From the NCBI RefSeq assembly GCF_019303495.1, contig NZ_JAEVFI010000012.1:32894-96893 (forward strand): a stretch of 64,000 nt of DNA, written 5' to 3'. Position numbers and translations under genes: made by a program. This stretch comes from Streptomyces sp. JJ66 (GTDB lineage: Bacteria; Actinomycetota; Actinomycetes; Streptomycetales; Streptomycetaceae). How positions within the stretch are numbered: position 1 is the stretch's first letter; every line of letters starts with the position of its first letter. Below, piece by piece: positions 63,872-64,000 of this stretch. The notes beneath the pieces are model-generated. The model was not told the origin of the DNA and did not search any database. It saw only the letters and a list, made by a program, of their open reading frames with translations.

Positions 63872-64000
63872 ATGGGGCAGGCCGCGAAGGCTCCGTCGGG
63901 GACCAGGGACCTCCTGGCCGATGAGGTACGTCGTCGGAAGGCAGCGTTTGACACGCTGTCCCGGATCTTCGACAGCTTTGGGTTCGACCCGCTGGAGACA
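63872..64000 (+). CDS. Histidyl-tRNA synthetase-like protein, cut by window edge
   Basis: The first 43 codons only. APSGTRDLLADEVRRRKAAF and DTLSRIFDSFGFDPLET resemble the HisRS N-terminus (PRGTRDxLPEE...VRRxFxxxGFxPIET), including motif 1 beginning. It could be a HisRS, HisZ or a HisRS-like biosynthetic enzyme; too little is visible. Upstream 63632-63871 shows no gene. Confidence 0.55.
   Translation, partial: MGQAAKAPSGTRDLLADEVRRRKAAFDTLSRIFDSFGFDPLET

Noticed and set aside
63748..63954. 68-codon minus-strand ORF near the right edge
   Set aside because: Overlaps the HisRS-like start on the plus strand and has no recognisable motif.

Overview
The window is high-GC actinobacterial DNA and almost certainly from Streptomyces. 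Evidence: strong third-position GC, many GTG starts, ATGA/GTGA stop-start overlaps, XRE-DUF397 pairs, and the futalosine (menaquinone) and System II cytochrome c maturation genes in the order I remember from the S. coelicolor SCO4469-SCO4503 region. Product calls rest on reading motifs; no database search was run.

Left part (1-8.6 kb): a truncated AMP-dependent acyl-CoA ligase and a CaiB/BaiF CoA-transferase diverge from an acyl-CoA dehydrogenase. A GH88-like unsaturated glycuronyl hydrolase is coupled to an MFS exporter/importer. Then come a His/Met-rich membrane protein and an ECF sigma factor. From 9.6 to 16.4 kb is core metabolism: hemL, a histidine phosphatase, then a thioredoxin-like lipoprotein, CcdA, ResB and CcsA (cytochrome c biogenesis). 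A higBA toxin-antitoxin pair, a lipoprotein polysaccharide deacetylase with a coupled coiled-coil protein, a LysR/MFS divergent pair and an XRE-DUF397 locus with an isoaspartyl-methyltransferase-like gene follow.

From 24.6 kb the menaquinone genes start: mqnL-like (UbiD family) and mqnP-like (UbiA family). The partner mqnM-like (UbiX family), its AsnC neighbour and mqnE appear only at 41.8-44.5 kb. Between them sits an island with visibly lower GC. Its centre (27.6-38.9 kb) is a one-direction gene set behind a divergent MarR regulator: nitroreductase, a TrpF-like protein lacking the catalytic Cys, uracil phosphoribosyltransferase, DMT transporter, an indigoidine-synthetase-type NRPS (A-Ox-A-T-TE), a Pro1 tautomerase, a pseudouridine-5'-phosphate glycosidase (PsuG/SdmA type), an Old Yellow Enzyme with Tyr replaced by Phe, and PRPP synthetase. 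This combination points to a C-nucleoside antibiotic cluster of the showdomycin/minimycin kind: the NRPS would make a glutamine-derived heterocycle, PsuG would join it to ribose 5-phosphate, and the UPRT and transporter would give self-protection. A 16-bp hairpin closes the cluster. A Uma2-like protein, a rhomboid protease and a secreted protein lie between it and mqnM.

Right part: DUF4229; a 42-residue Cys-containing leader peptide before a dicarboxylate/amino-acid (perhaps cystine) symporter; a long-chain acyl-CoA ligase; a His-rich small protein; secretory lipase; YbdK-type carboxylate-amine ligase; peptidoglycan amidase; MscS channel; Uma2. An arsenic locus (arsI, arsR, acr3, arsC) has a one-base frameshift in acr3. 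The end holds two more XRE regulatory loci (XRE with two DUF397 genes; XRE with DUF6879), a decayed seryl-tRNA synthetase pseudogene and the start of a histidyl-tRNA-synthetase-like gene cut by the window edge. No tRNA, rRNA, CRISPR array, transposase or integrase was recognised.
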